Below, in pieces: positions 51,059 to 59,660 of a DNA stretch of 64,000 nucleotides. The notes under the pieces were generated by a model. The model saw nothing but the letters and a program-made list of their open reading frames with translations, searched no databases and was not told the DNA's origin. A program made the translations under genes and the position numbers. Numbering within the stretch: position 1 is the first letter of the stretch; every line of letters starts with the position of its first letter. The stretch is from a virus, in IMG/VR virus record IMGVR_UViG_3300005613_000035, positions 1 through 64,000 of that record; one strand, given 5' to 3'.

Positions 51059-53902
51059 CTATATCTCACATGCTCCTCCAATACAAGCAAATTCTTGTGA
51101 CCCAGTTGTTGTGTCATTTTTTTCATACTCTATTAATTTATCAAAATCAATATTTATGTTTTTAGATAATTCTTCATAAGTTTCTTCGTCTATCTCTTCA
51201 AACGGAGCTAACTGATAAATTCCAGTATCATACGGTAAAAAGGATAAGCCACATACTATATTCCAATTTTTATAAATCCAAGATGCAACCTCTAACCATT
51301 CATCTTTTTTTACATAAATAGTGCAGCTAGGATTATGTTCACACCAGTATTCCTTTAACATTTTCCAGTATTCTAATTGTTGTAATGCAGTTACAGAGTC
51401 TTTCATTAATGATTCTTTTGGTGATTTCATATAAAAATCAAATACGAAAGTTGTCGCACTATCTATTGTCTCTCCTATTTCTGGGGCATATTTAATATTC
51501 TGATCTATCAGAAATTTTGATATTGGATCAAACGAATTTAATCTTATTCTTCTTATGTAATATGGGGCATATCTTGGATGTATTCCAGAAGAGCAACCTA
51601 CTAATTGTGAAACGGTTCCACTAGGCTTTACACATGTTATTGCTGCTGGCATTTTTATACCTAAGATTCCAGACCATCTTTTTGCAGTTTCTATAGCTTC
51701 CTCTTTCATTTCATACAACCACTTTTTAGAAGTTTTATTTACAGTATTAAGTATTGGATGATCAGCAAGTCCTGTTAAACTAACACCTAACAGTCTTTCA
51801 TCCTTACAGTTATCCTTATATCTTTTACTTATAAAATTAAAATCTGTTAAAGTTGATTGTATACAACCTAAGATTGTAGCATATTTGACTTTTTCTTTTA
51901 TATCTTCCTTTCCATCTTTTGGACGTAGTATAACTTCAGATAGATTACAAAATTGTTTAGGTCTTAATATTATTTCCCCGCAGTTATGTGCTATAACTCC
52001 ATTAACAACTCCCCAATGAGTTTTAGATTCTGAAAAATCAAAAACTTCCTCTTCTCTTAAATACTTTACTGCTCTAACAGTAATACTTTTTGATAAGATT
52101 GCTTTTCTTAGCTTTTCTTGCTTATATTTTTGTGCAAAGCTAATTAACTCTGAGAATTTTACAATGGATTCAAAATTACTAACATTTACATCATAACTCT
52201 GTTTGCTATTATAAACACCATTATGATGTTTTACATCATGTGATTTATTTGTTGTAATATAACTTTTTATTTCCCTATCATTTAATTCTTTAACAAGCTG
52301 ATTCGCTAAAACTTTACTAGTGGTTTTATAGGCAATTCTTCCAACACTTTCAATAACTGATCCATTAGCTGAAAACAAACCAGATAAAAAATCATCAGTA
52401 ATTTTTATATTGCTTGGCAACCTTTTATCTTCATAAGATAAAGGTTCTAATTTATATTCTAAAGCAATTTTTTTAGCTTCTCTATTGTAATTTCTGCCAT
52501 ATTCTATACCAAGTAGTTTTGCTACATCTAAATCATTTTTACCTATGTGAACTTCCATTCCTTTATGTATTTTAGAGTTTAATCTTTTTACACTACCATC
52601 CCCAAGAATAAATCCAGCATAAAAGTCGTTTCTGTTAAAGGTATTTTTAACATTAAAAAAAGGCATTAATCGCTTTCCCTTTAAATCTTTGGCTAAACAC
52701 GAAGAACCATCATTAAGTTTAAATTCGTGGTTTTCTGTACATTTAATGCTCTCCTTTTTTCCCGTGAAAACAATTTTGTACACGGGTTTTATACCAGTAC
52801 TCCAGATTCTTCCCTTTGAAATTTCACCCTTTTCATTTATTAAATTGACATTCTCTAACTTTGATAATTCATCAAATCTTTTATAACCAGTTTCAGTTAG
52901 TAATTGCATATCTTTAGTAAAACAAGGGTTGCTCCCAAATTTATGATCCGGGTCTCTTCTACCATTTTTAGCTACTGTATATTTTACTGCTGTCCTATTA
53001 AATATTCCCCTCTCCCCACATTTTGATTCTATAAGTTTCTTCCACTCATCTATAAACTTTATTATATCTGGTTTTATATTGTATACAGCAGAATTATTAG
53101 CTAATCTTCTTTGAGTATTATGCCTCCAAAATTCCCCTACTTTAGCTCTTGACATACTATCATCAGATAAATCAGATAGACTGACGCAAGCAGAGCGTCT
53201 GACCCCACCAGATACTATAGATGCAGCTATATGACATATTATATCATGACATTCAATAGGATATAGCTGTCTACCAACAGCTCCCATTACTATTTTTTTT
53301 GTATTCTCTAATAAAGAAATTAAAGGAGCTGGGCCACTAGCCCTACCCCCAAACGTTTTTAATATAGATCCTTCTAGTCTTAGCTTTGATACATCATACT
53401 TAAAATTTTTTCCTTTATATAAGTTTTTTAAGTATCTATTATAACCATCTGCCCATCCTTTTTTTGAATCTGAAAAGATAATAACATCATCACAATCTTC
53501 TATTTTGGTAGGAAGTTTTGGTAGCTTACATATTTCATCTTGTTCTACAGAAAATCCTACACCAGTTCCACACATTAGTATATATAGTATTTCTGAAAAT
53601 ACTTTGATGTTATCAACAGATACAAAGCAACAATTATAAGCTGCTATGTTGTCTTTATCTAAAGCTTTTCCTGCTGTCCAAAATGCTCTCATAGATGGTG
53701 CTATCTTAACATCCATAATAAATTCACAAGCTTTTTCAAATTCTTCTTTTGCTTTTTTATCTTTTATTCTTTTAATTAAAAAACTTTTATATCTCTCTAC
53801 AGATTCTTTCCAGTCCTCTCTTCTCAACACATTCTGAAGCCATCTTGCATAAAATATCTTATATATTAATTTTTGATACAACTTATTATTATCCACAAAC
53901 AC
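51059..53902 (-). CDS. nrdJ: Class II (adenosylcobalamin-dependent) ribonucleoside-triphosphate reductase, interrupted by an intein
   Basis: 947 residues coding a reductase of about 633 residues plus an intein of 314 (327-640). It reduces ribonucleotides to deoxyribonucleotides for phage DNA synthesis. Seen: 'APSMRAFWTAG' (68-78), 'MCGTGVGFSVE' (110-120), 'GGVRRSACVSLSD' (232-244), the active-site segment N-P-[intein]-C-G-E, 'CVKPSGTVSQLVGCSSGIHP', and a C-terminal Cys pair in 'FACIGGACEI' for thioredoxin-type reduction. No small subunit gene is present, as expected for class II. The intein must be spliced for activity, since the residue after it (Cys641) is the catalytic Cys of the NPC motif. 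A class I large subunit is less likely. Confidence 0.88.
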   Translation of the reverse strand: MFVDNNKLYQKLIYKIFYARWLQNVLRREDWKESVERYKSFLIKRIKDKKAKEEFEKACEFIMDVKIAPSMRAFWTAGKALDKDNIAAYNCCFVSVDNIKVFSEILYILMCGTGVGFSVEQDEICKLPKLPTKIEDCDDVIIFSDSKKGWADGYNRYLKNLYKGKNFKYDVSKLRLEGSILKTFGGRASGPAPLISLLENTKKIVMGAVGRQLYPIECHDIICHIAASIVSGGVRRSACVSLSDLSDDSMSRAKVGEFWRHNTQRRLANNSAVYNIKPDIIKFIDEWKKLIESKCGERGIFNRTAVKYTVAKNGRRDPDHKFGSNPCFTKDMQLLTETGYKRFDELSKLENVNLINEKGEISKGRIWSTGIKPVYKIVFTGKKESIKCTENHEFKLNDGSSCLAKDLKGKRLMPFFNVKNTFNRNDFYAGFILGDGSVKRLNSKIHKGMEVHIGKNDLDVAKLLGIEYGRNYNREAKKIALEYKLEPLSYEDKRLPSNIKITDDFLSGLFSANGSVIESVGRIAYKTTSKVLANQLVKELNDREIKSYITTNKSHDVKHHNGVYNSKQSYDVNVSNFESIVKFSELISFAQKYKQEKLRKAILSKSITVRAVKYLREEEVFDFSESKTHWGVVNGVIAHNCGEIILRPKQFCNLSEVILRPKDGKEDIKEKVKYATILGCIQSTLTDFNFISKRYKDNCKDERLLGVSLTGLADHPILNTVNKTSKKWLYEMKEEAIETAKRWSGILGIKMPAAITCVKPSGTVSQLVGCSSGIHPRYAPYYIRRIRLNSFDPISKFLIDQNIKYAPEIGETIDSATTFVFDFYMKSPKESLMKDSVTALQQLEYWKMLKEYWCEHNPSCTIYVKKDEWLEVASWIYKNWNIVCGLSFLPYDTGIYQLAPFEEIDEETYEELSKNINIDFDKLIEYEKNDTTTGSQEFACIGGACEI
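51983..52924 (-). mobile_element. Intein with LAGLIDADG homing endonuclease domain, in the reductase active site
   Basis: Residues 327-640 of the reductase. It starts with Cys ('CFTKDMQLLTETGYKRF', block A), has 'GKKESIKCTENHEFKL' (block B, Thr-x-x-His), two LAGLIDADG-like stretches ('FYAGFILGDGSVKRL' and 'FLSGLFSANGSVIES') and ends 'HWGVVNGVIAHN' before Cys641 (blocks F and G). The splice junctions are SNP/CFT and AHN/CGE. All splicing residues are present, so it is probably active. Insertion is exactly at the catalytic NPC motif, a known hot spot for inteins in ribonucleotide reductases. Confidence 0.92.
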
Positions 53903-53910
53903 GCCTCCTT

Positions 53911-54816
53911 TTAATAGCTATAACCATATCTTCTATACATAATAGCTCTGTACCAACTTGTCCACCAAGCTCTATCTTTCTGGGCACGTGCATTACAGCT
54001 ATAACATCCTGTTATCAAGTTTGATGGATGGCAATTTTTTTTGTCATTATCTATATGCATTATACATAATGGTAAATGGTAACTTGTTTTCCAGCAGTTA
54101 GGATTAAGACATTTGTGTCCGTCTCTTATTTTTATATCTTCTTTGTACTCCTTGTCTGTCCAAACTTCACAATAAGGTTCCCAAGACGCGCCATTTTTCC
54201 AATTTGGGTGGTCCTCTCCTATTTTAAAAACCCCTCCATTTTTCTCTAATGAACATAGTGGACATCTATGTTTTTGTTTAAAACTATCCCAGCACATCAT
54301 GAATTTATGCCCTTTGTCACATTCAAACTTTAATTTTTCTCCAGAATTTATATATTCTTTTGATAGTAATTTATATCCTATTTCTTCAGCATTCCTCTTT
54401 ATATGATCTATAGTTAATCTTATATTTCCAGCACATTTTGCACATCTCTGCCCTTGCTGGAAATGTCCCCAAGTCATAAGAAACTTATGCCCTTTATCAC
54501 ACTTGAATTTTAGTTTAGTTGAATTATTTGTGTATTTTTCTGATAAGCATACATAACCATCAGCAACTTCTCTTGTTTTCTGCTTTACATAGTCTATTGT
54601 CAATCTTTGAGAATTGCCTCGTGTTTTACTATAACATTTATAGCATCTTTCCCCCCTCTGAAAATTATTCCAGGTAACTTTATATTGGTGACCTTTCATA
54701 CACTCGACTTTTAACTTTGTACTAGAATTCTTATACTCTTTTGATAATAATTTATATCCTTCCTTTTCTATTTTATTTTTTATATAATCATATGTTAAAC
54801 GTTTAGTACAGCTCAT
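53911..54816 (-). CDS. HNH endonuclease with three tandem zinc-binding repeats
   Basis: 301 residues. Three repeats (about 1-71, 72-133, 134-190) of the same kind as in the endonuclease at 24582-26774: 'DYIKNKIEKEGYKLLSKEYK', 'KLKVECMKGHQYKVTW', 'GERCYKCY'. Then an HNH domain: 'HPNWKNGASWEPYCEVWTDK', 'RDGHKCLNPNCWKTSYHL', 'IMHIDNDKKNCHPSNLITGC', with 'CYSCNARAQKDRAWW' closing. The zinc ligands (C-x3-H and C-x2-C) are kept in every repeat. It sits 8 bp upstream of the reductase gene, whose intein also encodes a homing enzyme. A mobile gene, probably targeting a nearby site. Confidence 0.88.
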   Translation of the reverse strand: MSCTKRLTYDYIKNKIEKEGYKLLSKEYKNSSTKLKVECMKGHQYKVTWNNFQRGERCYKCYSKTRGNSQRLTIDYVKQKTREVADGYVCLSEKYTNNSTKLKFKCDKGHKFLMTWGHFQQGQRCAKCAGNIRLTIDHIKRNAEEIGYKLLSKEYINSGEKLKFECDKGHKFMMCWDSFKQKHRCPLCSLEKNGGVFKIGEDHPNWKNGASWEPYCEVWTDKEYKEDIKIRDGHKCLNPNCWKTSYHLPLCIMHIDNDKKNCHPSNLITGCYSCNARAQKDRAWWTSWYRAIMYRRYGYSY

Positions 54817-54831
54817 CTCATCCCACCTTTT

Positions 54832-55044
54832 TTAGAATTCAAGTTTCATAAGCATCTTAGCTGCTGTATATATAAAATAAGCTACGCTAAATATGCATGG
54901 TGCCCATATAATGTTTGTAATCTGATCGTCTAATAGTTTATAGAGCAAGTATCTTTTTGCAACTTTTTCTGCTTGTTCTGACGTAAGATTAATGTCAAAC
55001 GACTTAACAATTTTTGAAACTTCTTTTAATTTTTCAGCATTCAT
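54832..55044 (-). CDS. Small membrane protein, 70 residues
   Basis: A helical N-terminus ('EKLKEVSKIVKSFDINLTSE') and one or two membrane segments at the end ('IIWAPCIFSVAYFIYTAAKM'). Starts 3 bp before the stop of the upstream small gene. No family is recognised. Confidence 0.6.
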   Translation of the reverse strand: MNAEKLKEVSKIVKSFDINLTSEQAEKVAKRYLLYKLLDDQITNIIWAPCIFSVAYFIYTAAKMLMKLEF

Positions 55045-55047
55045 TTT

Positions 55048-55188
55048 TTACTCTCCTTTCTTAATTATAAGGCATGCAAGTGCTACAATAATACCAAGAA
55101 TTATTTCCATAATAAGAACAAACGGTAATAAGCATGCAATAATACCTGTAGAATAATCATTCTCATTGTTATGCGTTTTACCCTCCAT
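55048..55188 (-). CDS. Tiny membrane protein, 46 residues
   Basis: A polar N-terminus 'MEGKTHNNENDYSTG', a membrane segment of about 25 residues ('IIACLLPFVLIMEIILGIIV') and a Lys-rich end. A good Shine-Dalgarno (AAAGGAG) precedes the ATG by 8 bp. No function assigned. Confidence 0.6.
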   Translation of the reverse strand: MEGKTHNNENDYSTGIIACLLPFVLIMEIILGIIVALACLIIKKGE

Positions 55189-55210
55189 ATTGTGTCTCCT
55201 TTTAGTTTGA

Positions 55211-56206
55211 TTATTTTCTTATCCCTTTTAATAGTATTTCAATCGTCCAGGTTTTGTCCTCAAATTCAATATCAACCTTCTTGAATGTTTGATTTGATAC
55301 GGAACCCCCAATCGTTGCACCTGGCTCTGTTGATGTTGCTGAACAATTTACATTATTGTTGTCTATATTAGACACATCAATAGTAGTAGTAGCAAGATCA
55401 GAAAAGTCTAAAACGATATCATCATGATACCAAAAATATCCTTGGATACCAACAGGTTGAATATATTCCCGCTTTTTTTCAAGCCTAAACTCAACTTTTA
55501 TCAACCCATTTTCTGCACGGCCAGGATCATCAACTTCAGGGTTGTTAAGCGGTACAAACTTAAACCGTTTTCCTTCAGTTAGTGATTCTGTTATGAAACG
55601 CTCCAAGATAACTTCCGAGTTTGCATTGATTACTAAGTCACCAAATGATGAGATTGGTGAACCATCAATTGTGACTTTAGCTGCTGCTTTCCTATCGTTT
55701 TTGTTTTTCAGTATGATCTTATATTCAGAATCAAATGGTATCACAGCAACGCCATCAATTTCTTTGATGGGATTGCCATCAAGAATGACATTGCAAACAA
55801 ATTCCCCAACTTTCTCATACCTGGGCATGCTTCTTGCGTAAGAAATGCTACAAAAAAGAAAAATTATTGTGATGATACTTAGTGACTTTTTCATTTTTTT
55901 TATCTCCCTCCTGTTATTCCCTCTATTATTTACATAGAAATTTAGCAGAACGCCCTCTTTTGCATCCCATAATATTTCTTGTAATATTTGTTTTAATGTA
56001 CATGGTTTTTCCTTAGCAATAGACATAGCGTGTAAAATTATCTTTTCTTTAGTAATTGGATCTATAGAACTTTTGTTTTGTTGTCCAGCAAGAATCATAA
56101 TTTTGTTAATTAATTTCTCTAATTCTGCTTGTTCTCTTACCTGTCTCCTTAAAAACGGATAGTTGGACATAGCATGAAATTTTATTGCTTGCTCTAAAAA
56201 CTTCAC
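55211..56206 (-). CDS. Two-part protein: helical N-terminus then an internal signal peptide and beta-rich domain
   Basis: 331 residues in one frame. Residues 1-103 are helical ('FLEQAIKFHAMSNYPFLRRQ'). At residue 104 an in-frame Met opens a proper signal sequence ('MKKSLSIITIIFLFCSISYA'), preceded by a strong Shine-Dalgarno (CAGGAGGGAG). So a short secreted product of 228 residues may be made as well as, or instead of, the long one. The beta-rich part ('AVIPFDSEYKIILKNKNDRK', 'GSPISSFGDLVINANSEVIL', 'DDPGRAENGLIKVEFRLEKK') belongs to a type seen in other phage proteins without known role. It may have formed by loss of a stop between two genes. Confidence 0.7.
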   Translation of the reverse strand: MKFLEQAIKFHAMSNYPFLRRQVREQAELEKLINKIMILAGQQNKSSIDPITKEKIILHAMSIAKEKPCTLKQILQEILWDAKEGVLLNFYVNNRGNNRREIKKMKKSLSIITIIFLFCSISYARSMPRYEKVGEFVCNVILDGNPIKEIDGVAVIPFDSEYKIILKNKNDRKAAAKVTIDGSPISSFGDLVINANSEVILERFITESLTEGKRFKFVPLNNPEVDDPGRAENGLIKVEFRLEKKREYIQPVGIQGYFWYHDDIVLDFSDLATTTIDVSNIDNNNVNCSATSTEPGATIGGSVSNQTFKKVDIEFEDKTWTIEILLKGIRK

Positions 56207-56240
56207 TTTGTACTTCCTTTTTTAAAATAGGTTTTTATAT

Positions 56241-56612
56241 TTATGTTGAATGTTTTTTAATCCACTCTTTCATTTCTGGAACAACATAAAAACAGTTATT
56301 TTCAAGAAATCTTGCCATGTTTTTGCTTATATTGTTTTTTATTTTAAATGCAACTTCTCTTGCTCTTGGCCCAAAGTATCTATCACATTTTTTGCAAATA
56401 TATATTTCACCATCTGGATCAAATGGATAAATAAAATCAGGTTTTCTACCACAAAAATCACACATAGAGCCTTCAGCCCCCTTTTCTATACAATCATTAC
56501 ATTTTGTCCACGCTTTATGAATTTCTCTTAATTCATCAGTTATATCCTCCTTTTTATAAACAATTTTAAAACACCAATCACATATTATATTACCATCTTT
56601 TGTATACGACAT
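56241..56612 (-). CDS. Zinc-finger-rich protein, 123 residues
   Basis: Three Cys-x-x-Cys type units: 'IICDWCFKIVY', 'KCNDCIEKG', 'MCDFCGRKPDFIY' and 'YICKKCDRYF'. Two or more zinc ribbons are likely. The C-terminus is helical ('AREVAFKIKNNISKNMARF'). Role unknown; small zinc proteins of phages often bind host RNA polymerase or nucleic acids. Confidence 0.7.
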   Translation of the reverse strand: MSYTKDGNIICDWCFKIVYKKEDITDELREIHKAWTKCNDCIEKGAEGSMCDFCGRKPDFIYPFDPDGEIYICKKCDRYFGPRAREVAFKIKNNISKNMARFLENNCFYVVPEMKEWIKKHST

Positions 56613-56614
56613 AG

Positions 56615-57106
56615 TTACTCCTTTATATTTACATTACTGGCGTTATCCTCTACTTTTTTAGGAACATCCTTTATCTTTTTAGTATTGGTCTTCTCATCTA
56701 TTTTTTTAGGTGCATCAGCTTTCTTAGGTACTATAACATTAGCTTCAAAACTTTTATTAAGTTCATCAACAAGAGATCTCATAGCATATATAGTTAAGGG
56801 TATACCTCTTTGTATATCAAAGAAGTTTTGTAGGCTATTTAATACTTTGGTTTGAACTTCTGGTTTATATGCTCCTCCATCAGATTTTTCCAAGGTATTA
56901 TTTTTAAATATACCACCAATTTCATTAACAATAGCTCTCATAGCGTATGTAGTTAGCTTAACTTCATGCTGTTCTAACCAAAAGTTTTGAATACTAGTTA
57001 AAACTTGTTGTTTAATATCACCCTTATCCTCTGCATTTACTACTGATACAAACGAAAAACAAATACAAATTACTGCAATAATACTTACTCTCATAATAAT
57101 TTTCAT
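56615..57106 (-). CDS. Secreted protein with an internal two-fold repeat
   Basis: 163 residues with a signal peptide ('MKIIMRVSIIAVICICFSFV'). Two related helical units of about 40 residues: 'VLTSIQNFWLEQHEVKLTTY' then 'AMRAIVNEIGGIFKNN', and 'VLNSLQNFFDIQRGIPLTIY' then 'AMRSLVDELNKSFEAN', joined by a linker. A Lys-rich tail follows. A periplasmic role, for example blocking superinfection or an inhibitor, is possible but unsupported. Confidence 0.7.
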   Translation of the reverse strand: MKIIMRVSIIAVICICFSFVSVVNAEDKGDIKQQVLTSIQNFWLEQHEVKLTTYAMRAIVNEIGGIFKNNTLEKSDGGAYKPEVQTKVLNSLQNFFDIQRGIPLTIYAMRSLVDELNKSFEANVIVPKKADAPKKIDEKTNTKKIKDVPKKVEDNASNVNIKE

Positions 57107-57110
57107 AGTT

Positions 57111-57566
57111 TTAGATCTCCTCTTTAAAATTTTTAGTTTTTAGGTCTTTAAGGTTGTTATCCTCTTGTTTTAAAAAATCATCATACCAGATTCTATATGA
57201 ATCTTCTGGCCTATCATAAGTTGATGCCTCTATAAATTTGGCTACTTGCGAAAAAGATTTGAATCTATGAAGCACTCCGGGTTTAATTTGAAAAGAATCA
57301 CCAACATTTAAAAACATAGATTTTATTTTACAGTCTGAATCTACTTTCTCTAATAATAAAATTCCAGATATAACAAAAAAGGTCTCTGTTTTCTGCAAGT
57401 GGTAATGAAATTTTCCGCCTGAAGAAAATTTATTATTTGTACATACTAAAAGTTTACCACAATAGTTTGCCTCTCGATCATTCTCAAATACTATTTCATA
57501 CCCCCAGTCTTTCATAATCTTTTGTTGTTGCAATAGTACCTCCTTTTTATTAACAGTTGGAATCAT
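57111..57566 (-). CDS. Cupin-domain protein (phosphomannose-isomerase-like)
   Basis: 151 residues. A single cupin: 'GGKFHYHLQKTETFFVISGI' (His-x-His and Glu, metal ligands), 'VGDSFQIKPGVLHRF' (final His). The type is like the sugar-isomerase or epimerase cupins of glycan pathways. It sits on the - strand, far from the glycan block, with its start overlapping the end of the upstream membrane gene (ATGA). Substrate unknown. Confidence 0.82.
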   Translation of the reverse strand: MIPTVNKKEVLLQQQKIMKDWGYEIVFENDREANYCGKLLVCTNNKFSSGGKFHYHLQKTETFFVISGILLLEKVDSDCKIKSMFLNVGDSFQIKPGVLHRFKSFSQVAKFIEASTYDRPEDSYRIWYDDFLKQEDNNLKDLKTKNFKEEI

Positions 57567-57850
57567 TTACCATATTTGTGTTTCTCAAGTATTTTGATAG
57601 CAGAATTTAATTCTGACCTACCCCAAAAACAAGATACACCTGCGGCTTTTCTAAGTCTTTCAGATGCTAAGTAGTTAATAATAATGTCCTTGGCTATTTT
57701 TAAGACCCAAATGCTGATACATGACCAGCAAGTCCCAAAAATAATAGTTGGAAGATATTGTAAAATTATCCACCAAATACAAAGCTCTTTTGTGGATTCA
57801 CCAACCTGTTCTAACATTGTAATCATTTCTCTTACTATCTCTATGTCCAT
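57563..57850 (-). CDS. Membrane protein, 95 residues
   Basis: One long or two short hydrophobic segments in the middle ('CIWWIILQYLPTIIFGTCWS' and 'CISIWVLKIAKDIIINYL'), with a basic end ('LASERLRKAAG', 'AIKILEKHKYGK'). Shine-Dalgarno AAGGAG. No family is recognised. Confidence 0.65.
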   Translation of the reverse strand: MDIEIVREMITMLEQVGESTKELCIWWIILQYLPTIIFGTCWSCISIWVLKIAKDIIINYLASERLRKAAGVSCFWGRSELNSAIKILEKHKYGK

Positions 57851-57925
57851 AACAGTCTCCTTTTTATTAATAAATATAACGTTTTTAATTAGCCACCCAG
57901 CTTTTGGATACTACCTTTGATAGCC

Positions 57926-59041
57926 TCATACTATAAGTTTCTCCATGTGCTCTCTAATTTCACCCCAATTTCCCACTCTAAGAATACCAGAATTGGCTCT
58001 AACATGTTGGTTCCAGGGTTTATCAAATAAAAAGCAGGATGCTCTGGTATTCCTATACACATCTTCAACTATTGATCCTCTATCCTCCACCAAAAATTTA
58101 ATGTCATACTCGTTAATAACATCTGCTTTTGTTTTACCTTCTTCTCCATCACAAAAAGATAAGGAATAAAAAATTCCTAATTTGTTTAATAGCTTACAAG
58201 TTACATTTTTAAACCTTTCATCCCTCCCAGTAATAAAATGAATGCGAGTTCCTTTAGATGCTAACCATAGTATAGTTTCTACAGCGCCATCTATAAATTT
58301 AAGGTTATCACTATCTTCAATTACTAACTCTATTGCAGCCCTTTCAACCTCCTTGTCAATATGAAGACATTTATATATGTCATACCTTTTTATACGATGT
58401 ACAGAGAATACTTCATTATAAAACCTACCTATAAGGGATATTATGGAAGGTATTGTAGTAACAATACAATCGTCTATATCAATTCCAAAGCTAATATTTG
58501 ATTGATGTAGCTTGGTTTTAAATTCTACAGCACACTCCTTTAGATCTTCAATAGTTCCTATATTGTCTATTATAAAATCATAGTTGTAATCCTCAACGTT
58601 TTTGTCAGAATCATTATTAGGTATAGCTATGTTAGGCTTATGTATCAACAAAGTCTTACACACACTTTCAAATCTATAATTTACATGAGATACAAGTTTT
58701 TTTATTTCTTCGGGTTCTCTACAATGTATGAATATAAAAACCGAATTATAGTTAGTTACTACATACTCTGCCTGTAGAACATGCTCTATATATTCAAAAG
58801 TTGCCCAACAAGGCCCCTCATTATACTCAACCCATAATTTTTTAATGTCCGATAAAAATTTTCTATATTTGTCATTTTTTATTGGGCCAGGTACGAGTTC
58901 TCTAACTGCTTTCTTTACTTTGTTGATAGTAGAGAATTCATATACAACCTCATTATTAGAACATATGTTCTCGAATAGCTCTACAAATGTGTCTTTACCA
59001 GCATTAGCACTTCCGTTTATGATTATTACATAGCTTTTCAC
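57926..59041 (-). CDS. Fusion of a P-loop nucleoside/nucleotide kinase-like domain and a HAD 5'-nucleotidase-like domain
   Basis: 371 residues. N-terminal domain: Walker A 'INGSANAGKDTFVELF' (8-23), which resembles deoxynucleoside monophosphate kinases and similar P-loop enzymes. C-terminal domain from about residue 183: 'FGIDIDDCIVTT' (nucleophile and acid Asp), 'GTRIHFITGRDERFKNVT' (Thr motif II) and 'IKFLVEDRGSIVEDV' (motif IV), as in NT5C-type deoxyribonucleotidases. The same chain could thus add and remove phosphate, so it probably tunes a nucleotide pool rather than cycles futilely. Neighbours include a ribonucleotide reductase. Confidence 0.82.
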   Translation of the reverse strand: MKSYVIIINGSANAGKDTFVELFENICSNNEVVYEFSTINKVKKAVRELVPGPIKNDKYRKFLSDIKKLWVEYNEGPCWATFEYIEHVLQAEYVVTNYNSVFIFIHCREPEEIKKLVSHVNYRFESVCKTLLIHKPNIAIPNNDSDKNVEDYNYDFIIDNIGTIEDLKECAVEFKTKLHQSNISFGIDIDDCIVTTIPSIISLIGRFYNEVFSVHRIKRYDIYKCLHIDKEVERAAIELVIEDSDNLKFIDGAVETILWLASKGTRIHFITGRDERFKNVTCKLLNKLGIFYSLSFCDGEEGKTKADVINEYDIKFLVEDRGSIVEDVYRNTRASCFLFDKPWNQHVRANSGILRVGNWGEIREHMEKLIV

Positions 59042-59056
59042 TTAGTTATCCTCCTA

Positions 59057-59227
59057 TTATTCTTTCTCATCTATAACATCAAGTAATTCTTTAAATTCTT
59101 TTGTTATTATCAATCTAACATCATCAATATCTATACAACCATTGTTAAAATCAAACTGATATCTGATGAATTTAGATATCATTTTATTTATATGATTATA
59201 AATATTTATATTATGATCTATGTCCAT
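59057..59227 (-). CDS. Small acidic protein, 56 residues
   Basis: 'MDIDHNINIYNHINKMISKF' then 'CIDIDDVRLIITKEFKELLD'. The Shine-Dalgarno is weak (AGGAAA). It stops 15 bp before the kinase-HAD gene. Helical, no recognised domain. Accepted because it fills an otherwise empty gap in the operon with the right strand. Confidence 0.55.
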   Translation of the reverse strand: MDIDHNINIYNHINKMISKFIRYQFDFNNGCIDIDDVRLIITKEFKELLDVIDEKE

Positions 59228-59257
59228 AGAATTTCCTGTAGTATACTCTATTAAATA

Positions 59258-59641
59258 CTATTTGTCAAGTGCTTTTAATAGCCTTTTGTATATTTCTAAA
59301 AAGTTATCTAAATCCATTATTATTACAGGGTCAACATGATTCTTCTTGCAGATTAATGCCCAATATCTTCCTGCTTCCTGGTTCAATTTTGCTTGCTTTA
59401 TCCATGTTAATACTGACCATTTTTCCTGATTCTTGCATTCAATATCTAATAGAATTAATTGTTTAGCTTTACCATACAGCTTTATATCACGTCCTGCCTG
59501 CCCCATTTCTCGTGATTCTATCTCCTTATCTTTACCCCAAGAAATACCTGTAAGTTCTGATAATTTTTTACATACAAGTTTTTGAAGGTTACGCCCCTTT
59601 GCTTTCCTGCTTTTAATTGATATACTTTTCTTTTTAGCCAT
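59258..59641 (-). CDS. PD-(D/E)XK nuclease-like protein
   Basis: 127 residues. 'SRKAKGRNLQKLVCKKLSEL', 'EIESREMGQAGRDIKLYGKA' and 'ILLDIECKNQEKWSV' give the Glu, Asp and Glu-x-Lys residues of a resolvase-type or VRR-NUC-like nuclease. The basic N-terminus would bind DNA. Small phages use such proteins as Holliday junction resolvases. Function by fold only; the substrate is not shown. Confidence 0.8.
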   Translation of the reverse strand: MAKKKSISIKSRKAKGRNLQKLVCKKLSELTGISWGKDKEIESREMGQAGRDIKLYGKAKQLILLDIECKNQEKWSVLTWIKQAKLNQEAGRYWALICKKNHVDPVIIMDLDNFLEIYKRLLKALDK

Positions 59642-59660
59642 ACATTCCTCTTTAACTAAA

